The position numbers and the translations under genes were made by a program. A DNA stretch of 64,000 nt from Beverwykella pulmonaria (taxonomy: Eukaryota; Ascomycota; Dothideomycetes; Pleosporales; Melanommataceae), in the NCBI GenBank assembly GCA_001599595.1, contig BCHH01000001.1, positions 1,453,935 to 1,517,934 of the forward strand. The letters are read 5' to 3'. Positions 21,468-33,255 of the stretch are shown in pieces (the stretch's first letter is position 1; every line of letters begins with the position of its first letter). A model generated the notes under the pieces. That model was not told the origin of the DNA, searched no databases, and saw only the letters and a list, made by a program, of their open reading frames with translations.

Positions 21468-23211
21468 TTGAAGTCATCTATTGTTCAACGGTTACCACTT
21501 TCATGCGTTGAATGGCCGGAATGGCACTCCTTCATCCAAGCCTTGAATCCACATGGCCTTGCTTTCCTGCCAACATCTCGTAATGCAATCAAACAAATGA
21601 TCGAGGTCTGGTTCCTGCAAGCCAAAGATATCGTGCGAAAAAGACTTCAATAATCGCAAACACGCATTTATCTTGCTGTCGACATCTAGACATCACCAAG
21701 CCATGGCCTTTTCCTTGGTATTTGCGCCAGGTTTGTAGACACACAAGATCGGCTTCAAAATATCCTGATTGCCCTTCGTACGGTACGAGGCCACAGTGGT
21801 CTAGATCAATGGGAAAGCCTTTGCCCAGTTCTTAAAGACTACGGAATTATAGAGAATATCGGCTCCTTTATTGGCGAAGACTCTACCACCAACGATACAC
21901 TTTGTCGTACGTTGGCTGATCATGTTAGCACGGAGAAGCAAGTGGAACCCAACCTTTCAACCGCTCCATTGTATCGGCCGTATTCTCAACCTCATCGCTA
22001 AAGCCTTTCTGTTTGCTGATAAAGGCGAAGAGCGATTGATGGCGACGTACGACAGAGAGGATGAATCAATAAAGGAACCGGACGACGAACGCCTAAAAGA
22101 GAGAGCAACTTCGATCCGAAATATGATGGGCGTTATGGGCAAGATTCACAATATTTTTGCCCACATCCATGCTTCGCTTAATCGTATGGAAGAGTTTGAA
22201 GCAATGGCTGGGAGGTTAATCTCTTTGGAAAGTCGTACGAGCTGGAACAGTTGGTTTCATATGCTCAAGGTTACCCTTGAGACTCGAGTCCTTAATGCGC
22301 TACGGAATTACACCGAAACGCATATCTCTAGTGGCACCATTGATAAAAGAGATGAGCTCCGTCCTTCTGACGTTGCTCTCTGTCGTACGATAGAGCAGTT
22401 TTTCTCTGTATTTGAGGATGCAACTCTTTACGTTGAAGGGCAGCAAGCAACAATTGAACGGGTCTGGGAAACTATGGACGTTATTAAGGAATATCTTGAA
22501 AATATTCCGGTACGTTGTATAACAATACTTGAAGCTTTTACTAATTTCGTTAGAAAGAGAACAAACCGCTTCAAAGCCGAATTGAAAGTGCAAAGGCGAA
22601 GTTTGACTTCTACTCATCAAAACTGGATCAATCACCTTATTATGCCGCGGCTCGTATTCTTCATCCAGAACATTGTACGGCTCGGCTAAAAGATAAGGAT
22701 GGCAATCCTATAGCTGCATACGCCGCTTACATGACCAGGGTCCGAAGCCTTTGGGAGGAATTCCGCAGGGAAAGTCCATTACGTTCTCAACCGTACGATC
22801 CTTTTCTTAAACAAGCCGAGTCTTTAAGGAATCAGACTCTCCCTCTGAACAGTTTCGAAAACCTTCTTCGAATTATGAAGCAAAGATACACCCGGCCTCA
22901 AAGTTAGGATGAGTTTAAAAACTACTGCAATGAGTCTACTTCGTACGAGATAAAAATATCTGCGCTAGAATGGTGGTTACAAGACTCACAGCGGGGGCGG
23001 TGGCCACAGCTATCACGTTGGGCAATTGAAATTCTTTCAATTCCCTCAATGAGTGATAAATCAGAGCGAATCTTTTCAGGGGGTCGTCGTACGGTTACTT
23101 GGATGAAACAGAAATGGCGGCGGCTACATTGGAGCAATTAGAATGCGGGAGAGATTGGAAAACGGGGGACTTACTGAAGGATGATATTTAGAGGATTTTC
23201 TGTATCGTACG
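21468..23211 (+). pseudogene. Degraded hAT-superfamily transposase
   Basis: Pieces in three frames read in order as a fungal hAT transposase. They are FLPTSRNAIKQMIEVWF, then IYLAVDI*TSPS, then GHSGLDQWESL and VLKDYGII, TNDTLCRTLADH, LHCIGRILNLIAKAFLF, a long helical middle (21871-22560), and YYAAARILHPEH. The hAT dimerisation domain follows as ALEWWLQDSQRGRWPQLS, IPSMSDKSERIFSGGRRTV, and a shifted AAATLEQLEC. Breaks include a TAA in place of a likely CAA near 21652, TAG in place of the Trp codon of the DIWTSP motif near 21689, frameshifts near 21945, 22560 and 23100, and a stop near 22905. The N-terminal BED-type finger is missing. Both early stops fit C-to-T change at CpA (RIP-like). No clear inverted termini were found. 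Confidence 0.9.
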
Positions 23212-23304
23212 ATAAGACTCTTTCAATCCATATACAATAGCGCTTTCTCTTGCATTTAAATGGATGTCGTTTGGTAAGGATGAGAAAGCTGGTCGTGGCG
23301 TTTT

Positions 23305-23340
23305 GAACGAATAACCGGTATTCTATTCGGTTATTATTAG
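23305..23340. repeat. Short inverted repeat (hairpin)
   Basis: AATAACCG, then about ten bases, then CGGTTATT form a perfect 8-bp inverted repeat just past the hAT transposase relic. It could be part of the lost element end, but no partner was found on the left side. Confidence 0.5.
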
Positions 23341-24646
23341 TCTATTCACTGCTAGCACTGATTCAGGATTCGGCAGTTCAGTGGCATGCCCAACGTGGCA
23401 ATGAATTCCGCGTGTTTCATGGTGAAATTTCTGTTTGCCAGCTTAGAGGATCCTGTAAAGACACCAAAGAGCTGCCAGATGCCTATACACACAGCGGGGC
23501 TTAGACCTTGTTCTAAGTGACCTTGGAAGAGGCAATGTACTTCCGCCCCATTAACATCTAGTGAAACGTCAACTAAAAAAAGGCTCACAATGCACTGCCA
23601 GCATGACCGGTACATCTTGGACGACATCGTGAGTAGTTATCAGACCTGCGCGCACTGGCTTTATACATACTGATGCCTATTAGCGAATCGCATACGCTGA
23701 ACATATTGAACGAGCTCAAGGACTTTATTGAGCTTACACAGTTTGTCAACGCTGAGAGGACATATTCCTACGCTAAACGGGTACGGTAGAATTACAGTTC
23801 CACCTTCGACACACAGGTCACTTAAATACCTTCAAGGGTATACGAAGAACTTATAACCTTCATTACATTATAATTAACGAGAAAGACGGACATATCATTT
23901 TGAAAGTAAGCAATCTATACATTGATTGGCCGTAACAGCAAGTAAAGATATTACTTCTTAATCCATCAAATAACCTCCTTCATTTTCCCCTAGCTCTCTG
24001 CGCTTATCAACACATGCTTAAGGAATGCTGCCTCCATTCACGATCACGTCACAGTAATAAATTCATAAACATCAAGTGAAACATATAGTGTTAGTAGAAA
24101 ATTAGTCACGAGAGAGGTGCAGATCGAACCAGAATAGAAGCCAAATTTATGCTAAAAAGTGGCCCTTGAGGATTGCAGGCTTGGGCTTGAATTATGTACC
24201 TCTGTCTTTGTGGCCTCAGCCTACATCCACCAGCTTGTTCGCCATCCATCCAAATACCTCCACGACGTATCGAAAACGCCAAAGCGATCACATTCTTCCA
24301 TTCGTGGCTAGCCATGGAGGACGCGTTGCTAGCGTAACATCCAAATGTTGTTGCCAACGACTAGCCTTACCATATCTGCAATTCTCTTCCATTTGCGGGC
24401 CTCGTGAATATTTGTCCATATTGTGCAGCGGAGCTCGCCAGACGACACCAACGCCGGTCGCTCATGCTATTATGCCGTCGAAGTCAGAGGTAAATTGCAT
24501 ATCTCCCACGCTAAATGCAGAGCAAAAATTTCAGCAAAATGGGCACTGGCGGGAGGAACTAAAACACCACAGCAGCCGCGACCTCCCTTGCAGAAGTGAC
24601 GAAATGCTTTTCCTTCCGCGGGCGACCATGGTAATTGTCTTGCTGT
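23341..24646. other. AT-rich stretch without a recognisable gene
   Basis: Short frames only. The plus-strand frame at 24166-24654 (162 codons) has no known domain and runs antisense toward the end of PBP1. The last part is probably PBP1 3' flank. Confidence 0.4.
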
Positions 24647-27600
24647 TCATTTGACCTCCTCGTTAACTTCCGGACCGTGATTGGCCGGACCTGTTGGAGG
24701 CACTTGGGGCGGTAGCGAGTGTTGTTGCATCATGGGTTGGGAGTAGCTACCGCTTGGAGTACCACGATGGTTTTGGGGGAACTGGTGATGCTGATGGGGT
24801 GAACCGTAGTGAGGTTGGTGGGGCTGCGGGTATGGGCCTCGCATCTGGTTCACTGACGCGTGGGTTAGCATCCTATAATATAGAGTAATAAGAGAAGATC
24901 ACTTACTCTGTGCAGGCGGCATCTGAGCGTACATCGGAGGTACCTGAGCGCCATGTTGCATATACATCATTGGCTGCTGCTGATGCCCTTGTTGAGACCC
25001 TTGGTGATTCATCAGTGGTGCTCCACCAGGCCTAGGGCTAGGAAACCCATTCGCACCCGGACCGGCAGGCATCTGGCCTTGGTACTGAGGGTACACATTT
25101 CCAGCAGCCGGGGAGTACATTTGCATCTGAGGTTGATTTGGCATGCCCATGAATGGACCATTCGAGGGCTGATTGGTCATCATCTGCCCGCCCATGCCAG
25201 GTGCTGGAGGGTTCACAAATTGAGGACCTCCATGGCCTCCTCGAAGAGAGGCGTGCTGGACGTTCGGGCTCATTCCATATCCTTGCATTGGCACTTGTGG
25301 AGGGAAGCCAGGTATGGGTTGAGGCTGCGTATTGTACATGTACGGTTGCATTGGCCGAGGGGATGGGTGTACGGATGAGGTCGAGTGCGAGAACTGCATA
25401 TGTTGCGCTTCGTAGTGATGACCGGGTTGGCCGTGATGCGGCTGCACTGGTGGGTGGCGCGGGGTATGGTGTGGCGTCTGGCCCTGAGGAACATTCTGGG
25501 GTCCTTGCAGATGAGGAGGGAGCTGGTGTTGGTGAGGGATAGGGCCATTGCCCATGACATTGTGTGGGACGGATATCGGTGTTGGTGCGGACGGACGCTC
25601 GAACATATCGACAAATCCTCGCTCCTTGTTCGTTTCAGGGAAATCCCATGTAGGAGGTGTGCGGAATGGGAATGGGAAACCTCCGTTGCTCAAATATTCG
25701 GGGGTTCTATTCTCGTCTTGGGCCCCCTTCGCCAAACGTTTGATCGGATTGAACGATTCATTGAGATCCAATGGCTGCACAGTAGGACGTTGACCCCCAA
25801 AGAAACTGCTGAGCTGAGGTTTTCGGGGACTGTCCTGCCTTGATGAAGAAGCTGGTCGGGGGCTCGAGTTCGTGCTCGGATTTCCGATTGGCTGGAAGGT
25901 GTTGGCAGCAGGGTTTGGCTTAAATTCATGCGCTCGTACATTGAATTTGGTAGACATGCCAGATATCGGGGTCTGAGCACCACTTGAAGATGCTGATGGA
26001 CCAGTAGGAGGCGGTCCGCGCATCTCTTGGGCAGGAATGGGCTGCGGGATGTTATTGTATGGCATAGCGCCTTGCTGTTTATGCTGCTGTTGGTTGAGAG
26101 CGAGACGGGAGCTTAACAGACCAATATTCCTTCCATTGCTTTGGTTTGCATTCTGGTTCTGAGTGGAGCGCTCTCGCATTGTCGCTGATCCATAGTGATT
26201 CTGCTGGGGGCGTGCACGCTGGTTTTGCTGGCGGTCAGCAACGGCAGCGCTCGGTGATGCGTGTGGGGCATCCGGCTTTGCGTTGGTCGTCCGAGAAGCT
26301 GCTTTTTGATCCGCCACAGCAGGGGATACTTTGGGTGGTGTAGACTTCAACTCTTGCACAGTACGAAGAGCTTTCTCGACAATGACTTTCTGCTTCACTT
26401 CGTCTTTCGCTAATATGGGGACCAAGTCCTGAGGGACGGGTGTATTGAGCTTGAAATTCATTGAGAACTTCTTAAGATCATTAAGCTTCACGGCCTTGGA
26501 CTCCCTAGCAAGAGACCTCTGGCGCTCCGACATTCGCAGCTTTTCTGCAGCTGAGAACTGCTTGAAGGAGTCCAGTAGGTCATGTTCTACGTTTGCGGTT
26601 GCATTGTCCGGCCGCCCTGGTTTACGGGCTGGAATGCCAGCTACCGCGGGTTTGAATGTGGTGCTAGGCTTCGGGGCCTGCTCGGTAGTGGGTTTGGTAA
26701 GGGGGGCCGCCTTAGTCGTCGCCTTTGGAAGAGGGTCTTTGGGTGTCTCTACTTTCGATGGAGCAGCAACCTCAGCCTTCGAAGCTGCTTTGGCAGGCTC
26801 TGGGGTAGCCCGCTTCTCCGATGGACTTGTGCCTCGTTGTGCTGGTTGAGTAGCGGCAGAATCGGGGCGGGCTAGTTGGGATGAGATAATGGCTGGGTCT
26901 ACTGGAGCTCCTGGGACAGTAGGTTGACCTGTTGGAGCACGACGTGCCGGTGGCGTGTACTTATTGGGCTGTCCACTAGGAAGAGGCGGGAAATCACGGC
27001 GAACTCCACTGTATCTGCAGGAAGTTAGAATGCGATTCGGGATGGGGGGAATCGTATACTCACTTCTCTTCCTCGTCGCCGCCTTTATCATCGACGCTAG
27101 CTTGACCTCGCTCCTCGCGGACGTGGGAATTGAGTGCACTGCTACCCTCAATTTCGCGAGCTAGCTTCTCCGCGCGTGCAGCTTTTGCTGCATACTGTGG
27201 GTGGTTGCGATCGATCGTAGTCGTATAGATGTTTTCGTCATAGTTGGTCTTCACCCCAAACAGCTGCTCATTTGTCGAGAATTGGTCCCACTCAGCGGAA
27301 CGACTCTGGGTCTCCAGCGAGAGATCTGTGTTTGTATCGGCAGATGGTTCCCATGGCTGCAAGTTTCGTTCGCGAATGGCTGTGTTACCCGAGATGTCTG
27401 TGTCTGTGCGGAATCCTGAGGAGACGCCTTCCGGAGACGTTAGCGGGTGTATGATGGAGAAGCTGTTTGACATACCATTCTGAGGTCTGGCTTGGGTTTT
27501 GTCAAGTACGACCTGGCCAACATTGAAGTGAGCAACGTCGCCAATGTCAAACGACATTACATGTGAGTCGCCATATCCCACGTAGTCCTCTGACACCTCG

Positions 27601-28503
27601 TTTGTGCCGTTGACCTGAGTATCGCCGGCGGGCTGGATCCGCTTGACCATCTTAAAGACATATCGCATCTCGGTCGGGTCGAGGGAGGTGCCCGAAAGGA
27701 CGCCAGTGTACTTCTCGCCATTTTTTAGAGTAAAAGTGCCCGGAAGACCCTGGAGTGAGTACGGCGGTTAGCGGATCTACTTTATGTACAGGGTGCACAA
27801 GGACTCACTGTCATATTTGCGAGTAGGTACATCATCCTATCGTTCATGTGCCGCATAGGTGTTACAGACTCTCCAGAGAGAGCCGACGAGGGTTGGGATG
27901 CTTTGGGGGGGTTGGGAACGCCGTTGGAATTGCTGTTATTAGATGATCGCTGTGTGATGGGATTGGTGCCCTGAGTCCATGCCTTCTGAGGCGGAGGTTT
28001 CCTGTGTAGATAGACCAGTCAGTATCGTGGCCTAGCGCAGGCGAAGGCAGGCTCGAAAGCAGACATGAAGAGCCCAGCACACAAAGCGTTAAACAGAAAG
28101 CAGACTAGGGTAAATGAATGCGCAGGACAGGATGTTGCACCGTGGCTCCATGTGACCGATTGACCGTCACACGAGGAAGTAGGTTAGACGTGGATATGGT
28201 CCAACTAGCTCTCGAGGCGTGGCTGGGCGGTGGGGAGAGAGATTGCAGCAGGGTCGATGCGCACAACGCAAGCAAACGGGCAGAGGAAATAATGCTGGAT
28301 AGACTTAGGAGAGCGGTGAGAGCTTACCTTTGACCACCATCCACGGGACTGCCAGCCTGCTTGCGCGCGCCGTCGGCGCCTTTGCTCGAGGAGCTCATCT
28401 TGAGCTGTGTTCTGCCACTGACGGGATTCGAGGATGCGGATGAGCTCAAGGCCCCGTTGACATTGGAGCCGTTGACGGACGGGGTGGCAGCGGCGGAGGA
28501 CAT
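24647..28503 (-). CDS. PBP1: Ataxin-2 homologue, Pab1-binding protein
   Basis: Exons 28503-28328, 28001-27809, 27749-27064, 27014-24907 and 24852-24647 (introns 326, 59, 49 and 54 nt) give about 1122 residues. Pbp1/ataxin-2 binds poly(A)-binding protein, acts in poly(A) tail control and stress granules, and restrains TORC1 in yeast. The Ser/Asn-rich N-terminus (MSSAAATPSVNG) leads into the Lsm fold (RMMYLLANMTGLPGTFTLKNG..TEMRYVFKMVKR). LsmAD follows (NEQLFGVKTNYDENIYTT..HPQYAAKAARAEKLAREIEG), and then YSGVRRDFPPLPSGQ across intron 3. A PAM2-like motif (FKPNPAANTFQP) lies near residue 715. The long C-terminus is Pro/Gln/Met/His-rich and looks disordered, suited to condensate formation. The first intron is long for this genome. 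It is divergent from BUD6. Confidence 0.95.
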
Positions 28504-29994
28504 GGGGAGAGTCGGGGGTGAGGTGAGGGAGTGCAGCAGTCAAGCAGGAGAGGAGAACCTCCAACTCAAACGGGTGCGGGAAGCGCAGAACGCCCAATGG
28601 ACAGACGAGCGCTGGGGTAAGGGGTGGTAATGCTGCACGCGGAGCCCGAGACAGCGTCGGGAGAGGGCAGATGGGGGTTGGAAGGAGCGGTGGATTAGGG
28701 AGAGGTTGCTAGAGGCTGTGCGTGAAAGTGAGGCCAAACCTTAGGGCGATTCGGGGCGTGAGCTTGGCACGGCGCGGAGGCTAGTGGATCTACACTTGAA
28801 ACGTCGCGCGCTGGCTGAGGGCGGAGTGGAGGGACCAAGCAGAGCGGGAGCCAAGGCGAAGCGAGGCGCGAGGCAGCTGGAGAAGGGCCGCAGAGAGCGC
28901 GCACGCTGCGATTCGTGTTTGGCGTTGGGAGGATAGCGTGCGAGGGGAGGTGCGTTCTGGAGCAATGTGCGGGCGGCAGCCGTGGTGCAGCTCTGGTTTG
29001 TTTCGTGGCACACCGAGCAAACGTTGAAAAAAGGTCGGAGCCGAACCGAGCGTCAAAATACGGGATATTCTAGACGCATGAACAGGCGCAAGAGCACCCA
29101 CAATGGGGATGGCATTTATTGCTATGGTTGCGGCCACAATAGGGTCACACGGTTTGCACCAGACAGCAATGCCGTTCCCAAGAGACATGAGGAGCCATAC
29201 GCGTATGGATGCTGTCTACCCTATTGCAAGGCTCCGATATCAGTGCCGCGGTCGACAAACGCCCCGATTTGCAGCCTGCGGAAGGCTGCTCCATGTGCTC
29301 GCACTAAACCTGGGAAGAATAAGTTGAGGCCGTTCGCGTGTTGCATCGTCATGCCCCTGCTAGCTAGCTCTACTTGTCAACTGCGGTTTTCTCACGTCAC
29401 CCTGAATGGTAACGAACAAAATCACCTGTCAGAGTCCTTTTGGCAGGTGCGATAGGAAAGAATATAGCCACGCAGACATGTCTCCATCTGGACCAAATTG
29501 CTTGGCTGTTCTACATGGTCGGGCCTGAGGTTGTTCAAACATAAAAATCAATATTCAACTCCCTCGACGCTAGAAATAAGAAATGTGATGGTATCATCCC
29601 ACCGAAAGCTCCCCTGCGCGGATGCAATGAGACAGAGTAGAGCAGAAAACATCTCCCCGAACCCTAGCCATCATCACGTTGGTCCACAGGTGCACCAGAA
29701 ACAAGTTGGAACACGGCCATGCAGTTGCACTGGACCGTTTCGCGCAGAAGAGTTCCAAAAAGGGCCGTCTTCGAAGCTGGACGTGTGACCAAAAGCCCGA
29801 CGTGCAGTTGTCCTACGCCAGGCACACGCAGGCTACATCACGGCTTGAATCAGGCGTGCTGAAACGGCGTCTCAAGATGCTGTTTGAATTCGAGATCCCG
29901 GCGGCGCCACGTGATGCCGCTGCATGACTAAAGCGCTGAAATTCGTGACGGTAATCTTTGGTGACGCTTTAGCATCACGAACCCTGCACTGGTG
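28504..29994. promoter_or_regulatory. Divergent intergenic region, PBP1 / BUD6
   Basis: This gap of about 1.5 kb separates head-to-head PBP1 and BUD6. Overlapping frames on both strands around 28700-29190 lack domains and are read as chance frames in GC-rich leader DNA. Both promoters and 5' untranslated regions should lie here. Confidence 0.5.
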
Positions 29995-32900
29995 ATGGCC
30001 ATCCCGAGCGACCACACCGCCCACCCACACCCTCGAGCGATGCAGCAGAGCCCCTACGGTTCCTTCACCACAGGCAGATCTCCTCCGTCGCGCGACTCCG
30101 AGGTCACCCTCTATCCGCCGTCGCAAGCCTCGACCATGACGTTAACCAGCGAGGAAGCTGGTACCCGGTCCTCGCAAGGTTCGGGGAGGTCAACGCACTC
30201 CAGACGGACTGCGCAGAACGTGAGTATCCGCCCTCGGCATATGGGTATCCATGCACACGAACACCCGCATCAACTTCCAATTCCCATACCCCTTCCTTCC
30301 TTCCTTCTTCCCTCGCCCTCACTACACAACCCCCTCGACCGCCACGTCGCTAATCAACGCTTAATGGACCAGCCCCAACAACAGCTCTCGCAAATAGAGC
30401 GCAGCGTCACACACCTGCTTGTCGCCACCAAGCAGCTCCTCGAAACCCTCACCCTCTGGTCCCGCGGGACTGCCACCGAGAGCGAAGTCTCCGATGTCTA
30501 CGTGCGCCTGGGCTATGAGTTCAACATCGCGTCACGCGCCTTCAACGCCATCGGCGTCGACACGCAGGACCTCGGAAATGTGCCAGAACTACTACGCGGG
30601 ATATTGGAGGAGACGCTGAGCCAGGAAGCGTCGCAGGCCAGTCTGGACAACTTCCTCCCGCGCATTCGCGACATCATCATCAACCTGCTCCATGGTCTCA
30701 AGAAAAAGCAGCAGAGGCTGCGGCAGCGCAGCGGGCGGGAAGGTGGCCTCAACGGCAATAGTCCAAGACAAGGCAGCATCGGCAGCACTGGTGAGGCCGA
30801 GGAAACGCAAGCACGGGCGTCGAGCACAAGAGTACCCCCGCGGCAGGACACCGCAGAGTACATCACCGATGGCCCTGATCTCCCTCCGCGCTCGTCTTCA
30901 GTCCCTGGACGAGCGTCACCTAGCAAACATGATCCGATCCCTTCCAATCCCAGAAGCAACCGCACGACTGGTGCCAGCCAACCCTCGACCGACTCCAGCA
31001 ACGCCATGCAAGGGGTTCCAGTCATCACGCCGTACCCGGCGGATGACGCGTTGCCCGCTCCTCCTCCTCAACCCAACTATCCCGGCGACTTCCCACATCC
31101 TCCCCCTCCACCGCCGAAACAGCAGGATGCGCTCGCTGCTCTGCAACGCGGCGGTGAGCTGGAAAGAAGGGCTTCGCGGCGCTTCTCCGCATATCAGATT
31201 CAAAAGCACCTCGGCACCAATGGGATACCACTTCCCCCGGTGCAGAACTCGCCGATTCCGAATCGAGGGAGGGACGTCCGCGAGTCCATGAATGCTGTTC
31301 GTATTAGGGGCTCGTTACTTCACAGTCGCCAGCGCTCCACCAATAGACCGGCAGTCGAGACAACGTTTGACAAAACCAACGATGTCTCTAAGCGCATCTC
31401 AGAAGAGAGCTCACAAAGCTCCGGCCCTACCCTCAAGCCACCTGGCGAGCAATTACCTGAAGATAGTCCTACGCAAAAGACCCCCGAAGACAAACTTGGA
31501 CCTCCTGTCTTCCCCGAAGGAGACCAGCCTATCCTCAGTGCTACTAGTGGACCATTGAGCGAGCCCATGGAACTTCCGGCTGGATCACCCGTTAAAGAGT
31601 CGCGTAAGCCTACCGGCGTCCCCGCCAGACATGGCTCTCGAAGGATGAAGACACCATCCCCACAGCCAGAGCAGTTCATTCCCGAACAATCACCCCAGCC
31701 TGGCAAAGAGCTCACGCTGTTCTTACAGTATAAGAGCAAGATCAAGAAATATGTTTTTAGCGATGGATCCGACCTCTCGGCAGGCCGACTGCAGCTCGCG
31801 TTCATCGAGAAGTTTGCATGGGATACTCATCGTAACGGAGAACTCCCGGAGATCCACATTCAGGATCCCGTCTCGGGTGTCCGCTACGAGTTGGAGGATA
31901 TGAACGACATTAAAGACCGCTCAGTGCTTGTTCTAAACGTCGAGCAGCTCGACGAAGTCAAACACCACATCGACGACAAATTCGGGAACCTCAGCCGCCT
32001 AGTCGAAAGCATCAAGACCGTCGTCGTTGATCAGCAATCTGCGATTCAGCGTGTTGCCGACCGCCAACAACAAGCTGCAAAGGAGATAGCCGGAATCGCC
32101 GCTGCACCTACCATATCCTCGGCTCGTGTTTCAACTGTGCTTACACCTCGCTCCCCTTTGCCTTCCTCGGGGCCATTGGAGGGATCTGTCTCGTCAGCTG
32201 CACAGCTCAGCGAAGTCCAAGCTCTGCGTCGAGACTTGGCTGTCGTTCGCCAGACCTACTCCTCTTTCGTTGCTGACGTGGAAGCGAGCATGTCTGCTGT
32301 TCGCACAAAAGCAGCAGCAGTCAAAGCCACAGCCGTCAAGGCCTCGTTACCCACCCTTTCAGGGGACAGTGGTCGTGCATATGTCAACGCTGGCAAGAAA
32401 GCTTTGCAGGACGACTCGGAGAAGATCGTCACTCGTGTGGACGACCTCCAGGATCTTGTCGAAGATCTCCGCAAAGATGTTGTTCTGCGTGGTGTTCGAC
32501 CTCTTCCCCGTCAACTTGAGACGACCGCCAAAGACCTCTCTATTGCAACAGCAGAGCTCAAGAAGCTCCAAGACTATCTATCAAAAGAGAAGCCACTATG
32601 GACCAAGATCTGGGAGCAAGAATTGCAGGCGGTCTGTGAAGAGAGGGATTTGTTGACTATGCAAGAGGAGCTGGCTGCCGATCTACAAGATGATTTGGAG
32701 AAGGCGACTCAGACGTTCGAGCTCGTGGAGCAAGCCACCAAGCAGCAAAACCTCCAGACTGACAAGGAAGAAGGCGGTAAAGTCCGTTCAGTAAGTGGGC
32801 GCAACGTGCTTCATGCAGTCGGACATGACAGGGCTATTGATCCCCGTAACGCTCGAGATGGCGTTCTCGGGGAGGTTAAAGCGCTGCAACCAAATCACGA

Positions 32901-33255
32901 ATCGAGATTGGAAGCTATTGAGCGAGCTGAGAAGGCTCGACAGCGCGAACTTGAAGATCGACGTGATGGCGAGTTCAAGAAAGAGCTTGGAGCGTTTGTG
33001 GAAGAGGGAAAGCTGAAGAAGAGCGGAGGCGTAGAAGAAACAGAACGACTACGCAAAGCCAAGGATGAGAGAGCTCGTAAGGAGAATTATGAACTGCTTG
33101 CTGCGAGAGCCAAAGCCAAGGCCGACAAGCAAGCCGCTGCCGCCGCTGCCGCCGCCAATCCCCCCGAGGAGAAGAAGGAAGATGCCCCAACAGATCAGAC
33201 GCCAAACCAAGAGGAAGCAAAGGAAGAGCAGTCACCTGAAGGTGGTGCGGCATAA
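29995..33255 (+). CDS. BUD6: Bud6/AIP3 actin-interacting polarity protein
   Basis: One open frame of up to 1086 residues runs from the ATG at 29995. Bud6 is a polarisome subunit that binds actin and the formin and helps nucleate actin cables at hyphal tips. The N-terminal helical domain reads LSQIERSVTHLLVATKQLLETLTLWSRG, with VYVRLGYEFNIASRAF after it. A Pro/Ser-rich disordered middle comes next. The conserved AIP3 region starts near residue 570 with LTLFLQYKSKIKKYVFSDG and runs through LAFIEKFAW, IHIQDPVSGVRYELEDM and a long coiled coil to GEVKALQPNHESRLEAIERAEKAR. The C-terminus is charged and Ala/Lys-rich. A likely in-frame intron sits at 30220-30372 (153 nt, GTGAGT..CTAATC..CAG). Removing it takes out 51 atypical Pro/His-rich residues and leaves about 1035. 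Confidence 0.93.
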   Translation: MAIPSDHTAHPHPRAMQQSPYGSFTTGRSPPSRDSEVTLYPPSQASTMTLTSEEAGTRSSQGSGRSTHSRRTAQNVSIRPRHMGIHAHEHPHQLPIPIPLPSFLLPSPSLHNPLDRHVANQRLMDQPQQQLSQIERSVTHLLVATKQLLETLTLWSRGTATESEVSDVYVRLGYEFNIASRAFNAIGVDTQDLGNVPELLRGILEETLSQEASQASLDNFLPRIRDIIINLLHGLKKKQQRLRQRSGREGGLNGNSPRQGSIGSTGEAEETQARASSTRVPPRQDTAEYITDGPDLPPRSSSVPGRASPSKHDPIPSNPRSNRTTGASQPSTDSSNAMQGVPVITPYPADDALPAPPPQPNYPGDFPHPPPPPPKQQDALAALQRGGELERRASRRFSAYQIQKHLGTNGIPLPPVQNSPIPNRGRDVRESMNAVRIRGSLLHSRQRSTNRPAVETTFDKTNDVSKRISEESSQSSGPTLKPPGEQLPEDSPTQKTPEDKLGPPVFPEGDQPILSATSGPLSEPMELPAGSPVKESRKPTGVPARHGSRRMKTPSPQPEQFIPEQSPQPGKELTLFLQYKSKIKKYVFSDGSDLSAGRLQLAFIEKFAWDTHRNGELPEIHIQDPVSGVRYELEDMNDIKDRSVLVLNVEQLDEVKHHIDDKFGNLSRLVESIKTVVVDQQSAIQRVADRQQQAAKEIAGIAAAPTISSARVSTVLTPRSPLPSSGPLEGSVSSAAQLSEVQALRRDLAVVRQTYSSFVADVEASMSAVRTKAAAVKATAVKASLPTLSGDSGRAYVNAGKKALQDDSEKIVTRVDDLQDLVEDLRKDVVLRGVRPLPRQLETTAKDLSIATAELKKLQDYLSKEKPLWTKIWEQELQAVCEERDLLTMQEELAADLQDDLEKATQTFELVEQATKQQNLQTDKEEGGKVRSVSGRNVLHAVGHDRAIDPRNARDGVLGEVKALQPNHESRLEAIERAEKARQRELEDRRDGEFKKELGAFVEEGKLKKSGGVEETERLRKAKDERARKENYELLAARAKAKADKQAAAAAAAANPPEEKKEDAPTDQTPNQEEAKEEQSPEGGAA

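Noticed and set aside
24166..24654. 162-codon plus-strand frame before PBP1 end
   Set aside because: No domain is seen, it overlaps the PBP1 stop region in antisense, and its composition is not convincingly coding.
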